Shown here in pieces: positions 1 through 8,034 of a DNA stretch of 64,000 nucleotides. Both the position numbers and the translations under genes were made by a program. The notes beneath the pieces are model-generated. The model saw only the letters and a list, made by a program, of their open reading frames with translations, was not told the DNA's origin and made no database searches. This DNA comes from Piscinibacterium candidicorallinum. Lineage in GTDB: Bacteria; Pseudomonadota; Gammaproteobacteria; Burkholderiales; Burkholderiaceae_C. Positions within the stretch are counted from its first letter, which is position 1; each line of letters starts with the position of its first letter. Location of the stretch: positions 2,294,001 to 2,358,000 of the forward strand of contig NZ_CP180191.1 of the NCBI RefSeq assembly GCF_047549485.1, written 5' to 3'.

Positions 1-99
1 CAGGCTGCCGGCCACAGCGGGCGCCAGCGCACCGAGCGGCAATGCAGCTTCAGCGGCCTGCGGCGCGCGGTTCTCGCTTTGCGCTGCGCCAGTGCTCAC
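1..99 (-). CDS. start of an unidentified gene downstream of modC (partial; ModE-type regulator possible)
   Basis: An open frame starts with GTG at 99 and runs off the window edge without a stop (33 codons). The GTG overlaps the modC stop as GTGA, the usual sign of translational coupling. The visible residues are a polar Ala/Gln/Glu-rich stretch followed by LPLGALAPAVAG. No diagnostic domain is visible. Related operons often carry a molybdate-responsive ModE-type regulator here, and the ModE-like palindrome before modB fits that idea, but the identity is inference. The rest of the gene lies outside the window. Confidence 0.4.
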   Translation of the reverse strand, partial: MSTGAAQSENRAPQAAEAALPLGALAPAVAGSL

Positions 100-881
100 G
101 GCGCCTTGCCTTTGCCAAGCATCGCCCGCAGCAAGATTTCATTCGGCCGCGCCCTGCGCGCAGGCTCGACATTCAGCGCGCTGCGTACCCGCTCGCGGCT
201 CTCGGCGCGATCCAGATCCACCTCACGCACCACCTGCCCGCCTTCCATCAGGAAGGCGATATTCGCCAGCGCCAGCACGTCGTCAATGTCATGCGTGATC
301 ATCACCATCGGGATGCCCACGCGCTGCCGCACAGCGGCCAGCTCATCGCGCAGCTGCTGGCGCAGCATGGGGTTCAGGGCAGCGAAGGGCTCGTCCAGCA
401 GCAGCACCTGCGGCTTGCAGGCCAGGGCGCGGGCCAGGGCCACGCGCTGCTGCTGGCCGCCGGAGAGCGTGGCCGGGCGGCTGCGAGCCATCGCCGAGAG
501 GCCGAAGGACTCGATCAGCTCGTCCACACGCCGTGCATCCTCGGGCGCAAGGCGCTTGACCCAACTCGTCAAACCAAAGGCGATGTTCTCGCGGACGGTG
601 AGGTGTGGGAACAGCGCATAGCTCTGGAACAGGTAACCCACCTGCCGATCCCGCGCGGGCACGTTGACGGACTGCGCGGCATCGAACAGCACCTTGCCGC
701 CCACACGTACATGCCCTGCACGCGGCGTGAGCAGCCCGGCGATCGCCTGCAGGGTGAGCGACTTGCCGGCACCCGAGGGGCCGTAGAGCGCGACCACGGG
801 CGCCTCAGTGGCAAAGGCGGCGTCCAGATCAAAGCGGCGCTTTCCGTCGGACACGCTGAGCTGGATGGCCACATCGATCAT
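96..881 (-). CDS. modC: molybdate ABC transporter ATP-binding protein ModC
   Basis: This is the cytoplasmic ATPase that powers molybdate import through ModB. It has a Walker A motif GPSGAGKS (residues 34-41), an LSGGQ signature (about 139-143), Walker B VLLLDE (about 159-164) and an H-loop in MITHD. At 261 residues it is much shorter than classical ModC (about 350), because the C-terminal molybdate-binding TOBE/Mop domain is missing; the protein ends soon after the ABC fold. It is the third gene of the reverse-strand operon modB-modA-modC, 20 bp after modA, and its stop overlaps the next start. The substrate assignment rests on the adjacent modA and modB. Confidence 0.9.
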   Translation of the reverse strand: MIDVAIQLSVSDGKRRFDLDAAFATEAPVVALYGPSGAGKSLTLQAIAGLLTPRAGHVRVGGKVLFDAAQSVNVPARDRQVGYLFQSYALFPHLTVRENIAFGLTSWVKRLAPEDARRVDELIESFGLSAMARSRPATLSGGQQQRVALARALACKPQVLLLDEPFAALNPMLRQQLRDELAAVRQRVGIPMVMITHDIDDVLALANIAFLMEGGQVVREVDLDRAESRERVRSALNVEPARRARPNEILLRAMLGKGKAP

Positions 882-901
882 GTGCGCTCGCGGGCCTTCA
901 C

Positions 902-1663
902 TCAGGGCTTGCCGAAGCCAAAGCGCGCAAGGATGGCCTGCGCCTCCGCGCCGTTGAGGTAGGCGGCAAACTCGCGCGCCAGCTGCGGCTGCCGGCTGTC
1001 TGTGACCACGGCCACTGGGTAGGTGATGGGTGCATGGCCGGTGGCAGTGAGTGCCACGCGCACCCGGTCCTTCATGAGTTCGGCATCGGTGCGGTAGACG
1101 AAGCCGGCCTCCACCTCGCCGCGCGCCACGTAGTCCAGTACCTGACGCACGTTGTCGGCAAAGACCAGCCGGGGTTCAAGCGGCCCCCAGAGCTGCGCTG
1201 CCGTCAGCGCCTGCTGGGTGTAGCGCCCCACCGGCACCGTGGCAGGCTTGCCCACGGCAATGCGCTTCACGGCAGGCTGGGTCAGATCCGTCAGGCGGGT
1301 GAGCGCCGGCGCACCCTGCAGCGGCGTGATCATGACCAGGCTGTTGCTCGCAAAGTCGCGCCGCGTGGCGGGGTCGATCACCTTCTGCGCCACGCCACGG
1401 TCCATGGTCTCCTGGTCGGCGCTGGCAAACACGTCCACCGGCGCGCCCTGGATGATCTGCTGCACCAGCGCGCCGGAGGCCGCAAAGTTGAAGCGCACCG
1501 TCACGCCCGGTTTGGTGGCCTCGAAGCGCGTGCCGATCTCGCGCATGGCCTCCGTGAGGCTGGCCGCGGCCGAGATCGTGAGCTGCTGCGCCGCTGCGGG
1601 CAAGGCCAGGGTGAGACCGAAGCCGGCGGCGGCGAGCATGCATAGAGGTCGATGCATGTTCAT
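902..1663 (-). CDS. modA: molybdate ABC transporter periplasmic substrate-binding protein ModA
   Basis: This protein captures molybdate (or tungstate) in the periplasm and delivers it to ModB. The 253-residue product begins with a Sec signal peptide, with a hydrophobic core at about 8-24 and a likely cut after AAA before QQLTISAAASL. The mature N-terminus TISAAASLTEAMREI is typical of the ModA family, as are the segments NFAASGALVQQI and PVDVFASAD. The start ATG overlaps the modB stop (ATGA), indicating translational coupling. The order modB-modA-modC is less common than modA-modB-modC. Confidence 0.93.
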   Translation of the reverse strand: MNMHRPLCMLAAAGFGLTLALPAAAQQLTISAAASLTEAMREIGTRFEATKPGVTVRFNFAASGALVQQIIQGAPVDVFASADQETMDRGVAQKVIDPATRRDFASNSLVMITPLQGAPALTRLTDLTQPAVKRIAVGKPATVPVGRYTQQALTAAQLWGPLEPRLVFADNVRQVLDYVARGEVEAGFVYRTDAELMKDRVRVALTATGHAPITYPVAVVTDSRQPQLAREFAAYLNGAEAQAILARFGFGKP

Positions 1664-2355
1664 GCTCCGTAGGGGTGGGTCGGGCGGCGGTACAGGAAGC
1701 GGTTCGAGGCGACCAGAATCGCCACCGACACCGCCGAGATAACGAGCGCCAGCAGCATCGCCAGATCGTCCTTGCCGGCCTGCACGGCGTCATAGATGGC
1801 CATGGAAGCCGTCTGCGTCTGGCCGGGGATGGAGCCCGCCACCATCAGCGAGGCGCCGAACTCGCCCATGGCCCGGGCAAAGGCCAAGAGCGTGCCCGCC
1901 AGAATGCCCGGCCAGGCCAGCGGCAGCGTCACGCGCAGGAACACGGACCAGCGCGACTGGCGCAGCGTGCGGGCCGCAGCCTCCAGCGTGGTGTCCACCT
2001 GCTCGAAGGCTGTGCTCGCGCCCTTGAGGACCAGGGGCAGCGCCACGAGCGCACTGGCGATCACCGCGCCGTGCCAGTTGAAGATCACCGTGTAGTCGAA
2101 GTGCGTGCGCAGCCAGCTGCCCACCACGCCGTTGCGCCCCATGAGCACCAGGATGCCGTAGCCCAGCACCGTGGGCGGCAGGACGAGGGGCAACATGCAC
2201 ACCGCCTCGAGTAGGCGACGGCCCGGCAGGCGCGTGCGCGCCACTACCCAGCCCAGCGCAACGCCGAGCAGCAAGGCGATGACGGTGGCCACCGTGGCCA
2301 CGCGCAGGCTCAGGAGGAGCGGTGCGGCATCGAATTCGCGCAGGAGTTCGTGCAT
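1660..2355 (-). CDS. modB: molybdate ABC transporter permease ModB
   Basis: This inner-membrane permease forms the translocation channel with ModC. The 231-residue protein has about five hydrophobic segments. An EAA-type cytoplasmic loop (EAARTLRQSRWSVFLRV, followed by LPLAWPGI) is the contact site for the ATPase. MLPLVLPPTVLGYG and FARAMGEFGASLMVAG are characteristic of ModB/CysT-type permeases. It is the first gene of the operon. No good Shine-Dalgarno precedes the ATG at 2355, and a ModE-like palindrome ends only 8 bp upstream, so the transcript may have almost no leader. Confidence 0.93.
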   Translation of the reverse strand: MHELLREFDAAPLLLSLRVATVATVIALLLGVALGWVVARTRLPGRRLLEAVCMLPLVLPPTVLGYGILVLMGRNGVVGSWLRTHFDYTVIFNWHGAVIASALVALPLVLKGASTAFEQVDTTLEAAARTLRQSRWSVFLRVTLPLAWPGILAGTLLAFARAMGEFGASLMVAGSIPGQTQTASMAIYDAVQAGKDDLAMLLALVISAVSVAILVASNRFLYRRPTHPYGA

Positions 2356-2363
2356 GTGCGGAT

Positions 2364-2387
2364 CGTAATGTAGTTATCTACATCACG
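2364..2387 (-). promoter_or_regulatory. ModE-like operator overlapping the modB promoter
   Basis: On the plus strand the half-sites CGTAATGTAG and CTACATCACG flank a 4-bp centre (TTAT) and form a 24-bp near-perfect palindrome. Known ModE sites have the same architecture and close sequence (E. coli: CGTTATATT, 6 bp, TACATAACG). It lies just before modB, where a repressor would block transcription when molybdate is plentiful. A possible -10 (TACATT, read on the minus strand at 2372-2367) lies inside the palindrome. Confidence 0.7.
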
Positions 2388-2423
2388 CGCTACAGACTCA
2401 TGCCTTTCGAACGGCCCATGCCT

Positions 2424-2480
2424 GTATCCGCTTGTCTGGTACGGATCTCCAAGGCACTAGGCTGGGGAAGCGCTTCCGGT
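2424..2480 (+). repeat. REP-like hairpin repeat, copy A (forward arm of an inverted pair)
   Basis: Matches the roughly 57-bp repeat family found elsewhere in the window. The head reads TATCCGCTTGTCTGG, followed by ACGGATCTCCA and the degenerate hairpin arm GGCTGGGGAAG. It stands head-out against copy B: CGCTTGTCTGG at 2429-2439 and its exact complement CCAGACAAGCG at 2515-2525. It lies between the low-GC lipoprotein gene and modB. Confidence 0.65.
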
Positions 2481-2530
2481 ATGGGTCTTCAGGGCAATGG
2501 GCTGAAGAACCGCGCCAGACAAGCGAAGCA
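2474..2530 (-). repeat. REP-like hairpin repeat, copy B (reverse arm of an inverted pair)
   Basis: Read on the minus strand: head TTCGCTTGTCTGGCGCGG, then TCTTCAG, an 8-9 bp loop and CTGAAGA. The 7-bp perfect stem lies at 2486-2508. It is the inverted partner of copy A, so the two could fold as separate hairpins or as one long cruciform. Confidence 0.65.
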
Positions 2531-2610
2531 GAGCGTCCTGCACAGATTGGGCGATCAGCATCGCGGTGTCTTCTCGCCTGCTTTGCCCATCAACAGGGAC
2601 TGGCTAGACG

Positions 2611-3219
2611 CTATGGGTTCGGCTTCGGATACTCGACCATCCGCCCATTTACGCGCTCGGGCAAGCGGTACTCAACTCGCTTCGCGCCAAGGTTCATTGC
2701 GACAAGGCGAGTCTGCGCATCGAAGGACACAAGCTCAGACATCTTCTTTCTGCTGATCTCCGGATCAACGTCCGTTAGACGTAGGGACTCAGCGTGAAGG
2801 ACGCCAAAGGAAGACGGTCCCTTAGGGCAGAAATCTAGGCTGGGGTGCTCGATGCAGCGTGAGTCCAACTGAGGAAGCACGATCGAGAACTCGTAGTGGT
2901 TCTTATCGTGATGCTTTTGATCCTTGAATTCGATTGCGCTGAGGTGAACGGCTGCGCATACCCCGCTTAGCCAGTGAACGGCTGTAACGCCAGTTCTCGC
3001 CAACTCCGCCGTCGGATCAAATGTGACCGGCTTCGAGGCCTCGACGGGCATCTCTTTGTAGTACCGGCCTTTGCAATCGGCAGGTAGTGGAGTGTCACTT
3101 GCTGGCAACTTCATCCACGTCGGCCTTACGAACTCAGGTGCGGCCGGTTGTCCGCAAGCGGCTAGGGACCCGACGAAAACAAGCAGCGCAAAGAACCTAA
3201 ACCGCTGAGCAGTATTCAT
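2611..3219 (-). CDS. uncharacterised lipoprotein, low GC
   Basis: A 202-residue product with a lipoprotein signal: basic start, hydrophobic FALLVFVGS, and lipobox LAAC (Cys at about residue 22), so it should be acylated and membrane-anchored. The mature part contains several cysteines (for example CKG, CIEH, CPKG) but no domain I recognise. Base composition departs sharply from the surroundings: 26 of 60 bases are G/C at 2881-2940, against 40 of 60 at 3601-3660 in the neighbouring apbC. This suggests recent acquisition. It reads in the same direction as apbC, 12 bp from its end, and is followed by the repeat pair at 2424-2530. Function unknown. Confidence 0.75.
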   Translation of the reverse strand: MNTAQRFRFFALLVFVGSLAACGQPAAPEFVRPTWMKLPASDTPLPADCKGRYYKEMPVEASKPVTFDPTAELARTGVTAVHWLSGVCAAVHLSAIEFKDQKHHDKNHYEFSIVLPQLDSRCIEHPSLDFCPKGPSSFGVLHAESLRLTDVDPEISRKKMSELVSFDAQTRLVAMNLGAKRVEYRLPERVNGRMVEYPKPNP

Positions 3220-3231
3220 TCTTACCCCCAG

Positions 3232-4320
3232 TCAGGTGTTGCGGCTGACCACGATAGTGGGGAACAGCTTGCTCGTGTCCTTGGCCTTCTCGGCGACCTT
3301 GATCGCCACCTTGCGGGCGATGGCCTTGTAGGTCTGGGCCTCGGCGCCGTCGGGATCCGCCACCACCGTGGGCTTGCCGGAGTCCGCCTGCTCGCGGATC
3401 TTCAGACTCAGGGGCAGGCCGCCGAGATAGTCCACGCCGTACTCCTTGGCCATGCGCTCGCCGCCGCCCGCGCCGAAGATGTGCTCCTGATGGCCGCAGT
3501 TGGGGCAGCAGTACACGGCCATGTTCTCCACGACACCGAGAATGGGGATGCCGACCTTCTCGAACATCTTCACGCCGCGGCGCGCGTCCAGCAGGGCGAT
3601 GTCCTGCGGTGTGGTGACGATGACCGCACCGGTCACCGGCACCTTCTGCGAGAGCGTGAGCTGGATGTCGCCGGTACCCGGGGGCATGTCGATGATCAGG
3701 TAGTCGAGGTCTTTCCAGTTGGTCTTCTCTAGCAGCTCGGTCAGGTAGCCGGAAATGATCGGGCCGCGCAACACCATGGGCGTGTCCTGATCGACCAGCA
3801 GGCCCACGGAGATGATCTGCAGCCCGTAGTTCTCCTTGGGCTCCATCAGCTTGCCGTCCAGGGTCTCGGGCTTGCCGGAGACATCGAGCATCATGGTCTG
3901 GCTGGGGCCGTGGATGTCGGCGTCGAGCATGCCCACGCGCGCACCTTCTGCAGCCAGCGCCAGTGCGAGGTTGGCGGCCGTGGTGCTCTTGCCCACCCCG
4001 CCCTTGCCGCTGGCCACGGCGATGATGTTCTTCACATTGGGCATGACCGGCACACCGCGCTGCACGGCGTGGGCGATCACGCGCGAATACACGTTGGCAC
4101 GCACCGTCTTGGCGCCTGCGGCGCTGATGGCCTGCACGACCGCATCGCGCAGCGGCGCAATCTGGCTGGCGGCGGGGTAGCCGAGCTCGATGTCCAGGCT
4201 CACCACGTCGCCATCGACATTGATGTTTTTCACCGACTTGGTGCTGACGAAGTCGTGCCCGGTATTGGGATCGATCACGCCAGCCAGCGCGGCCTTCACA
4301 CCCTCCTGACTGAGTGCCAT
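3232..4320 (-). CDS. apbC: iron-sulfur cluster carrier ATPase ApbC/Mrp
   Basis: A cytoplasmic P-loop ATPase of the Mrp/NBP35 family that carries Fe-S clusters to apo-proteins, including in related organisms those of complex I. The 362-residue product has an N-terminal MIP18-type domain (about 1-80), deviant Walker A GKGGVGKS (105-112), the switch segment DADIHGPSQ, and the cluster-binding CPNC pair (272-275). I chose the ATG at 4320 because AAGGA lies upstream on the coding strand and MALSQEGVKAAL fits the family start. A longer frame to 4410 exists but its extra residues look random. Confidence 0.93.
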   Translation of the reverse strand: MALSQEGVKAALAGVIDPNTGHDFVSTKSVKNINVDGDVVSLDIELGYPAASQIAPLRDAVVQAISAAGAKTVRANVYSRVIAHAVQRGVPVMPNVKNIIAVASGKGGVGKSTTAANLALALAAEGARVGMLDADIHGPSQTMMLDVSGKPETLDGKLMEPKENYGLQIISVGLLVDQDTPMVLRGPIISGYLTELLEKTNWKDLDYLIIDMPPGTGDIQLTLSQKVPVTGAVIVTTPQDIALLDARRGVKMFEKVGIPILGVVENMAVYCCPNCGHQEHIFGAGGGERMAKEYGVDYLGGLPLSLKIREQADSGKPTVVADPDGAEAQTYKAIARKVAIKVAEKAKDTSKLFPTIVVSRNT

Positions 4321-4522
4321 TGAATCAATTTCCTTGTGAATTGTGCGAACTATGCATGCGCCCTTCTGGGGCGAACCCGAATACGGGAACGCGTGGGGCG
4401 ATCGGGGCAAGAGATTAGCAACGCAGTGCCCCCGACCGGACCGGCAAAAACGCTATGCTCTCCGTCCCGTTCAACTCTTGCCGATGCGGCCGCGCCTCAC
4501 TGCAGGTGACAAGCTACTCGGC

Positions 4523-5851
4523 ATGTCCATGGAAATCATTCTTCTCGTCGGGCTGATCTTTGCCAATGGTCTGTTTGCCATGAGCGAGATCGCCATGGTG
4601 GCCTCGCGCAAGGCGCGGCTGCAGCAACTGGCCGATGAAGGCGACTCGGGCGCCGCCCAGGCCCTGCAACTGCAGGAGAACCCTACACGCATGCTCTCCA
4701 CAGTGCAGATCGGCATCACGCTGATCAGCATCATGCTCGGTATCGTGGGTGAGAATGCGTTGGCCCAGCCAATCGCAAACTGGCTCATCGGTCACTTCCC
4801 GGCCGTGGAGCCCTTTGCGCACCAGACTTCGCTGTTCTTCGTGGTGGTGTGCATCACCTTCTTCTCGCTGATCTTTGGCGAGCTTGTGCCCAAGCGCGTC
4901 GGCCAGATGTATCCCGAGGCCATCGCCCGGGTGATGGCAGTGCCGATGAAGGCGCTGGCCTGGGCGACCACGCCCTTCGTCAAGCTGCTGTCCTTCTGCA
5001 CAGAAGGGGTGCTGCGCATCATGGGCGTACGCGCCAACTCCGCGCCGCCCGTGACGGAAGAGGAAATCCATGTGCTCATGGAGCAGGGCGCCGATGCCGG
5101 CGTGTTCGAAGCGGCCGAGCAGCAGATGGTGCGCAACGTGTTCCGTCTGGACGAGCGCAAGCTGACCAGCCTGATGATTCCGCGCAGCGACATCGTGTTT
5201 CTCGACACCGATGATGCGCCCGAGGTCACTCGCAAGAAGATCGAGGAAGCCAGCTTCTCGCGCTTCCCGGTGCTCAAGGGCAGCTTCAATGAGGTGCTGG
5301 GCCTGGCCAGCGTCAAGGATCTGCTCGCGCAACTGCTCGCCGGCAAGCCGCTGGACATCACCTCAGGCCTGGCACCCGCACTCTATGTGCCGGAAACGCT
5401 CACCGGCACCGAACTCATCGAGAACTTCCGCAACGCGCGCGTGCAGGTGGCGCTGGTGGTGGACGAGTACGGCGAGGTGCAGGGCCTGGTCACGCTCAAG
5501 GACGTGGTGGACGCCATCCTCGGCGAGCTGCCCAGCGAACCCGAAGACGAAACCGCAGCCGTCAAGCGCGAGGACGGCAGCTGGCTGCTGGATGGCACGA
5601 TCTCCGTGCACGAACTCACTGATGCACTCAAGCTCGACGAGCTGCCGGAAGGTGACGGCGAAAGCTTCCACACCCTGGCCGGCATGATCATGATGCTGCT
5701 CGGCCGTATCCCCAAGACAGCCGATACCTGCGAGTGGGCCGGCTGGAAGTTCGAGGTCATGGACATGGACGGCAAGCGCATCGACAAGGTGCTGGCCACC
5801 GAACTGCCCAAGCCGGACCCGGCCTCCGAGGACGGGATGCCCACCGGCTGA
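4523..5851 (+). CDS. CNNM/CBS/CorC-type membrane protein (hemolysin family, possible ion transporter)
   Basis: A 443-residue inner-membrane protein of the HlyC/CorC family. The N-terminal half is a CNNM transmembrane domain (about 1-200, with hydrophobic segments in MEIILLVGLIFANGLFAM and LFFVVVCITFFSLIFG). A CBS-domain pair follows (about 205-330, with MIPRSDIVFLDTDD and VVDEYGEVQGLVTLKDV), then a CorC/HlyC C-terminal domain. Family members are linked to Mg2+/Co2+ resistance or efflux; the substrate here is not known. The start at 4523 is chosen because the protein then begins at the membrane domain. The coding frame extends to 4343 but overlaps the apbC promoter. Confidence 0.88.
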   Translation: MSMEIILLVGLIFANGLFAMSEIAMVASRKARLQQLADEGDSGAAQALQLQENPTRMLSTVQIGITLISIMLGIVGENALAQPIANWLIGHFPAVEPFAHQTSLFFVVVCITFFSLIFGELVPKRVGQMYPEAIARVMAVPMKALAWATTPFVKLLSFCTEGVLRIMGVRANSAPPVTEEEIHVLMEQGADAGVFEAAEQQMVRNVFRLDERKLTSLMIPRSDIVFLDTDDAPEVTRKKIEEASFSRFPVLKGSFNEVLGLASVKDLLAQLLAGKPLDITSGLAPALYVPETLTGTELIENFRNARVQVALVVDEYGEVQGLVTLKDVVDAILGELPSEPEDETAAVKREDGSWLLDGTISVHELTDALKLDELPEGDGESFHTLAGMIMMLLGRIPKTADTCEWAGWKFEVMDMDGKRIDKVLATELPKPDPASEDGMPTG

Positions 5852-5871
5852 CGCCCCCACGATATCGATCG

Positions 5872-5912
5872 AGGGGCGCCGGTGCTTGCATCGAGCGCCC
5901 CTTAAACTTTCA
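5872..5912 (+). terminator. probable rho-independent terminator after the CorC-type gene
   Basis: AGGGGCGC (5872-5879) pairs with GCGCCCCT (5895-5902), followed by a short T-rich run (TTAAACTTT). It sits between the CorC-type gene and metG, so metG probably has its own promoter or depends on readthrough. Confidence 0.5.
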
Positions 5913-5929
5913 GGCCCTGTGAGGACACC

Positions 5930-8017
5930 ATGACAACAAAGCGCCGCCTCTTCGTCACCACCGCCCTGCCCTACGCCAACGCCCGCTTTCATGTGGGCCA
6001 CATGATGGAGTACGTGCAGGCCGACATCTGGGTGCGCTTCCAGCGGATGATGGGCCATGAGGTGCACTTCGTCTGCGCGGACGACACGCACGGCGCGCCG
6101 ATCATGATTGCGGCCGACAAGGCCGGCAAGACGCCGCAGCAGTACGTGGCCGAGATTGCCGCCACCCGCAAAGAGTATCTGGACGGCTTTCACATCAGCT
6201 TCGACCACTGGCACTCCACGGACGCCCCCGAGAACCACGCCCTGGCCAAGGCCATCTACCTGGACCTCAAGGCTGCGGGGCTGATTTCCACAAAGACCAT
6301 TGAGCAGTTCTTCGACCCCGTGAAGAACATGTTCCTGCCGGACCGCTTCATCAAGGGCGAGTGCCCCAAGTGCGGCGCCAAGGACCAATATGGCGACTCC
6401 TGCGAGGTCTGCGGCGCGGTCTACGCCCCCACGGAGCTGAAGAACCCCTACTCCGTGCTGTCAGGCGCCGCGCCTGAGCTGCGCACCAGCGAGCACTACT
6501 TCTTCAAGCTCAGCGACGAGAAGGTGGTGGCCTTCCTGAAGGACTGGACTCAGACACCCGGCCGCCTGCAGCCCGAGATGGCCAAGAAGGCCGCCGAGTG
6601 GTTCGACGCCGGCATGAATGACTGGGACATCTCGCGCGATGCGCCCTACTTCGGCATCGAGATCCCGGACGCGCCGGGTAAGTACTTCTATGTCTGGCTG
6701 GACGCGCCGGTGGGCTATCTCGCCAGTCTGAAATCGCACCTCACTGCCAAGGGCATCGACTACGACGCCTACATCGCCAGCCCCGATGTGGAGCAGGTGC
6801 ACTTCATCGGCAAGGACATCGTCTACTTCCACACCCTGTTCTGGCCGGCCATGCTGCAGTTCTCCGGCCGCAAGACGCCCAGCCAGGTCAATGTGCACGG
6901 CTTCCTGACCGTGAGCGGCGAGAAAATGAGCAAGAGCCGCGGCACCGGCATCGACCCGCTGAAGTACCTGCAGCTGGGCATGAACCCGGAGTGGTTCCGC
7001 TACTACATTGCCGCCAAGCTCAACAGCAAGGTCGAGGACGTCGACTTCACGGCCGAGGATTTCATGGCCCGCGTGAACAGCGACCTCGTGGGCAAGTACG
7101 TGAATATTGCGAGCCGCACTGCACCTTTCCTTGCACGCCACTTCGCGAACCGTCTCCCAGGCGTATCGATGACAGATCTGCAAGGAGTTCCGCTGCCGGC
7201 AGGCGCGGGCGCTTTCGCAAAAGCCGTCGCGTACTCGGCGGAGATCAAACAAGCCTTCGATGCTCGAGAGTTCAGCAAAGCGATTCGCTTGATCATGGAG
7301 GTCGCCGATAGCCTTAACCAAGAGTTTGACGCGTTCAAGCCATGGGTGCTCGCCAAGGAGGCGGCGACCAACCCTACTGCGAAGGAGCAGCTAGCAACTA
7401 TCTGCGCATCCTCGCTTGCGGGATTCAAGGCACTCACTTTGTTCCTGAAGCCGATTCTTCCCGAGCTTGCTAGTCGCGCAGAAACGTACCTGAACTGCGC
7501 CCCACTGAACTGGGGCGACCTGCAGCTTCCAGTCTCAGTGAGCACGTTTGCGCCAGAAGGCCATCAATTGGGCGACTTCAAGCCGCTCATTCAACGCGTC
7601 GACGAAGCCATGCTCGACAAGCTCTTCGAGCCGCCGCCCGCGCCCAAGGTCGTTCCCGGCGGCGAAGACATCGCCCCCGAGGTCAAGATCGACGACTTCA
7701 CCAAGGTCGATCTGCGTGTGGCCAAGATCATCAATGCCGAGCACGTGGACGGCAGCGACAAGCTGCTGCGCCTGACACTGGACGTCGGCGAAGGTCGCCA
7801 CCGCAATGTGTTTTCCGGCATCAAGAGCGCCTACAAGCCTGAAGACCTCGTCGGCAAGTTCACCGTCATGATCGCCAACCTCGCGCCGCGCAAGATGAAG
7901 TTCGGCGTCAGCGAAGGCATGGTGCTCGCTGCCAGCCACGCCGACGAGAAGGCCGCGCCCGGCGTGTTCCTGCTGGAGCCGCATGCGGGTGTGACGCCGG
8001 GGATGCGGATTCGCTGA
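5930..8017 (+). CDS. metG: methionyl-tRNA synthetase
   Basis: Charges tRNA-Met with methionine in the cytoplasm. The 695-residue product has the class I HIGH-type motif HVGH (21-24), a zinc-knuckle insert with CPKCG and CEVCG (about 145-165), the KMSKS motif (332-336), an alpha-helical anticodon-binding domain (about 390-550) and a C-terminal EMAP/Trbp111-like tRNA-binding domain (about 585-695, starting near EVKIDDFTKVDLRVAKI). This is the long, dimerising form. The start follows the usual MTTKRRLFVTTALPYAN. Within the gene, about 7090-7610 has clearly lower GC and different codon choice; see the separate entry. Confidence 0.97.
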   Translation: MTTKRRLFVTTALPYANARFHVGHMMEYVQADIWVRFQRMMGHEVHFVCADDTHGAPIMIAADKAGKTPQQYVAEIAATRKEYLDGFHISFDHWHSTDAPENHALAKAIYLDLKAAGLISTKTIEQFFDPVKNMFLPDRFIKGECPKCGAKDQYGDSCEVCGAVYAPTELKNPYSVLSGAAPELRTSEHYFFKLSDEKVVAFLKDWTQTPGRLQPEMAKKAAEWFDAGMNDWDISRDAPYFGIEIPDAPGKYFYVWLDAPVGYLASLKSHLTAKGIDYDAYIASPDVEQVHFIGKDIVYFHTLFWPAMLQFSGRKTPSQVNVHGFLTVSGEKMSKSRGTGIDPLKYLQLGMNPEWFRYYIAAKLNSKVEDVDFTAEDFMARVNSDLVGKYVNIASRTAPFLARHFANRLPGVSMTDLQGVPLPAGAGAFAKAVAYSAEIKQAFDAREFSKAIRLIMEVADSLNQEFDAFKPWVLAKEAATNPTAKEQLATICASSLAGFKALTLFLKPILPELASRAETYLNCAPLNWGDLQLPVSVSTFAPEGHQLGDFKPLIQRVDEAMLDKLFEPPPAPKVVPGGEDIAPEVKIDDFTKVDLRVAKIINAEHVDGSDKLLRLTLDVGEGRHRNVFSGIKSAYKPEDLVGKFTVMIANLAPRKMKFGVSEGMVLAASHADEKAAPGVFLLEPHAGVTPGMRIR
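7090..7610 (+). other. lower-GC segment inside metG (probable recombination tract)
   Basis: This part of metG codes for most of the anticodon-binding domain. Counting two rows gives 31/60 G+C at 7261-7320 and 32/60 at 7381-7440, against 41/60 at 7741-7800 in the same gene. Codons ending in A or T (GCA, GCT, CTA, ACT, TTG) become frequent. The frame is intact. Gene conversion from a divergent donor is the simplest explanation. Confidence 0.55.
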
Positions 8018-8034
8018 GCATCGTTTGCACGCCC

